From NCBI RefSeq assembly GCF_025398735.1, contig NZ_CP104694.1, positions 5,111,465 through 5,175,464 on the forward strand: a DNA stretch of 64,000 bases, given 5' to 3'. Within the stretch, counting starts at the first letter, position 1; every line of letters begins with the position of its first letter. A model generated the notes under the pieces. It ran no database searches, was not told the origin of the DNA, and saw only the letters and a program-made list of their open reading frames with translations. Source of the DNA: Tahibacter amnicola. GTDB taxonomy: Bacteria > Pseudomonadota > Gammaproteobacteria > Xanthomonadales > Rhodanobacteraceae. Made by a program: the position numbers and the translations under genes. This document shows, piece by piece, positions 62,632-64,000 of the stretch.

Positions 62632-64000
62632 GGCCGGGCTCCCGTCTGGACGACCGGCCCGACGGCAAGGCCGTGGTTTTGCGCGGCGATCATGTGCAGC
62701 AACTCACCCTCGTAACGGATTTTCGGCATCGCATGCGGTGTTGATCCCGGTTCGATCCACGGTTCAAAGTTGTCGCAGAAGATCCGGTCGAACTCGAAGT
62801 CGCTCCAGAACAACCGGTCCGGCGGCCAACCGCAGGTGGTGACGATGGACGTCGGCCCCTTGACCAGGCTCACCCACTGCTGGATGCCGTCCGCATCGCG
62901 CAGCAGGGCGAAGATTTCCACTTCGTAGCGTCCCGGCGTGGCGGTGGGTGTCGCGTAGTTGCTCCGCCGCGGCACTTCGCCATTGGGTGGGAAGTCCAGG
63001 TGGAAGCTGTCTGTCGCGACGGGCTGGTCGGTCCCTTCGGGAATCAGTGCGACGCGAATCGGAATCTGCACCAGCGCATCGGGCCCCAGGTTGCGTACGA
63101 TGTAGTCGACCACCAGCGCGTGAGGACGCATCGTCGTCGGCGGCAAGGTCACGAACCAGGCCGACAGCTGCTGCCCCATCGAAGGCACGTAGATCACCGA
63201 TACCGACACTTCCGGACCAGTGTTCTGCGCCCGGTCGGTCGCCTGGGCACGAATCACGTTGGCACCCGACTGCAGCGGCACGGCGCCGACGCGGAACGCG
63301 CCGTCACTGCCGGCCGTGACCTCGGCCTGGAAGTCCGCGACGCGTATACGCACCGTCGCGAGCGGTTCGGTCGATCCCACCACTTCCGTGGACGCGGTCG
63401 TCAGCAGGGCATTGGGCAACGGCTGCGTGATCGTGACCGTGGGTGCGTCGCGATCGATCGTGAACGTGGCACTGTAGTCGGCTTCGTTCCCGGCGGCGTC
63501 CACGGCGTGGACGCGCAGCGTGTAGCTGCCGCTGCTGGTAATGGCCGTTGCCGACACGTAGGGCTGGTCGTTCAGCGTGATGGTCGTCGAACCCGGGTGC
63601 GGATCTTCCACGGTGACCAGCGCCGTGACAGGCTGGTTGACGAGATCGCCGTCGCGTACGCCGGTCACACGGATCGTCGGCGGTACCGAATCCACGACAA
63701 AGGTGACCGGCTGCGATTCTGCCGTGTTGTCTGCGGCGTCTTTCGCACGGAGCCGCAGCACGTGCTCGCCATCGGCGAGGCTGAGCGGCACGCTCTGGAA
63801 CAGGTCACTTCCGCCCGGCGTCATTGCGATGGCGCCGGTGCCTTCCAGGATGGCTTCGACGGTCACGGGCGTGCTGTGCGCGTCGGAGGCTTGCCCGCGC
63901 AGTGTCACCGGCGGCCGTGTCACCGCGCCGCTGGCGGGAGCTGTCACGGTCACAAGAGGCGCCGTGAGGTCGACCAGCGAGACCGGCTGCGTATCCAGCA
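62628..64000 (-). CDS. Secreted Ig-like repeat protein (5' end beyond window)
   Basis: The frame is open to the right edge; at least 456 residues are visible. They form repeated bacterial Ig-like beta-sandwiches (VTAPASGAVTRPPVTLRGQA..., DSVPPTIRVTGVRDGDLVNQ..., DRDAPTVTITQPLPNALLTT...), then a different beta domain (VDYIVRNLGPDALVQIPIRVALIPEGT...) and a Phe-rich stretch LFWSDFEFDRIFCDNFEPW that recalls the FxDGFE tails of lysobacterial secreted proteins. Its TGA overlaps the RHS start by 4 bp, so the two are translationally coupled. It likely serves surface display or delivery of the RHS protein; inferred. Confidence 0.85.
   Translation of the reverse strand, partial: LDTQPVSLVDLTAPLVTVTAPASGAVTRPPVTLRGQASDAHSTPVTVEAILEGTGAIAMTPGGSDLFQSVPLSLADGEHVLRLRAKDAADNTAESQPVTFVVDSVPPTIRVTGVRDGDLVNQPVTALVTVEDPHPGSTTITLNDQPYVSATAITSSGSYTLRVHAVDAAGNEADYSATFTIDRDAPTVTITQPLPNALLTTASTEVVGSTEPLATVRIRVADFQAEVTAGSDGAFRVGAVPLQSGANVIRAQATDRAQNTGPEVSVSVIYVPSMGQQLSAWFVTLPPTTMRPHALVVDYIVRNLGPDALVQIPIRVALIPEGTDQPVATDSFHLDFPPNGEVPRRSNYATPTATPGRYEVEIFALLRDADGIQQWVSLVKGPTSIVTTCGWPPDRLFWSDFEFDRIFCDNFEPWIEPGSTPHAMPKIRYEGELLHMIAAQNHGLAVGPVVQTGARP

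Overview
The window is a GC-rich chromosomal segment (low-GC only around 48.4-51.3 kb). Gene content points to a gammaproteobacterium of the Lysobacterales (Xanthomonadales), perhaps Rhodanobacteraceae. The evidence is a complete System I cytochrome c maturation operon behind a kynurenine 3-monooxygenase gene, frequent GTG starts, many secreted proteins carrying aromatic 'GxYYNPxRxGxG / FYTFDxxGxPxWY' repeats, and a secreted protein ending in a phenylalanine-rich FxDxFE-type tail. The taxonomic placement is inference. No rRNA, tRNA or CRISPR array was recognised.

Layout. (1) 1-9.3 kb, minus strand: five tandem paralogous secreted proteins of about 660 residues with an EF-hand-like calcium loop. 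The first runs off the left edge. The third has lost its middle ~294 residues and has a 10-bp inverted repeat just upstream of its start. (2) 9.5-18.5 kb, plus strand: kmo, a DUF3293 gene and ccmABCDEFGHI, tightly coupled by 4-bp stop/start overlaps. (3) 18.5-29 kb: mixed housekeeping and signalling genes: an Mrr-like orphan, a PAS-GAF-GGDEF-EAL-receiver protein, an alpha/beta hydrolase, an exported intradiol-dioxygenase-like protein, a PNPOx-like protein, the ligase-associated exonuclease with its ATP-dependent DNA ligase, and a DUF11 exported protein. (4) 29.1-36.3 kb, minus strand: a signalling block with a NarL-type regulator, a receiver-histidine kinase, a giant propeller-type hybrid kinase and a secreted zinc metalloprotease with a textbook terminator. 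(5) 36.7-48.9 kb: accessory, repeat-rich DNA with a REP-type tyrosine transposase, XRE regulators, a mono-haem cytochrome-like protein, YihY plus a small membrane protein, a lipoprotein, OmpW under an FNR-type box, a truncated flavoprotein remnant and several repeat families. (6) 48.9-51.2 kb: a compact lower-GC four-gene cassette of unknown function ending in a minimal nucleotidyltransferase. (7) 51.4-64 kb, minus strand: an Ig-domain protein (partial), a 3,589-residue RHS/YD-repeat protein with a RES-like C-terminal toxin domain, and a zinc-ribbon gene overlapping its stop codon, the candidate immunity gene.

How it fits together. The ccm genes load haem onto c-type cytochromes, and a CxxCH protein at 40-41 kb is a possible client. 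Two sensor systems and one c-di-GMP protein suggest strong environmental sensing. The RHS-RES locus is read as an antagonism (polymorphic toxin) system, and the four-gene cassette as a possible defence or mobile cargo module. Both of these roles are inferred.
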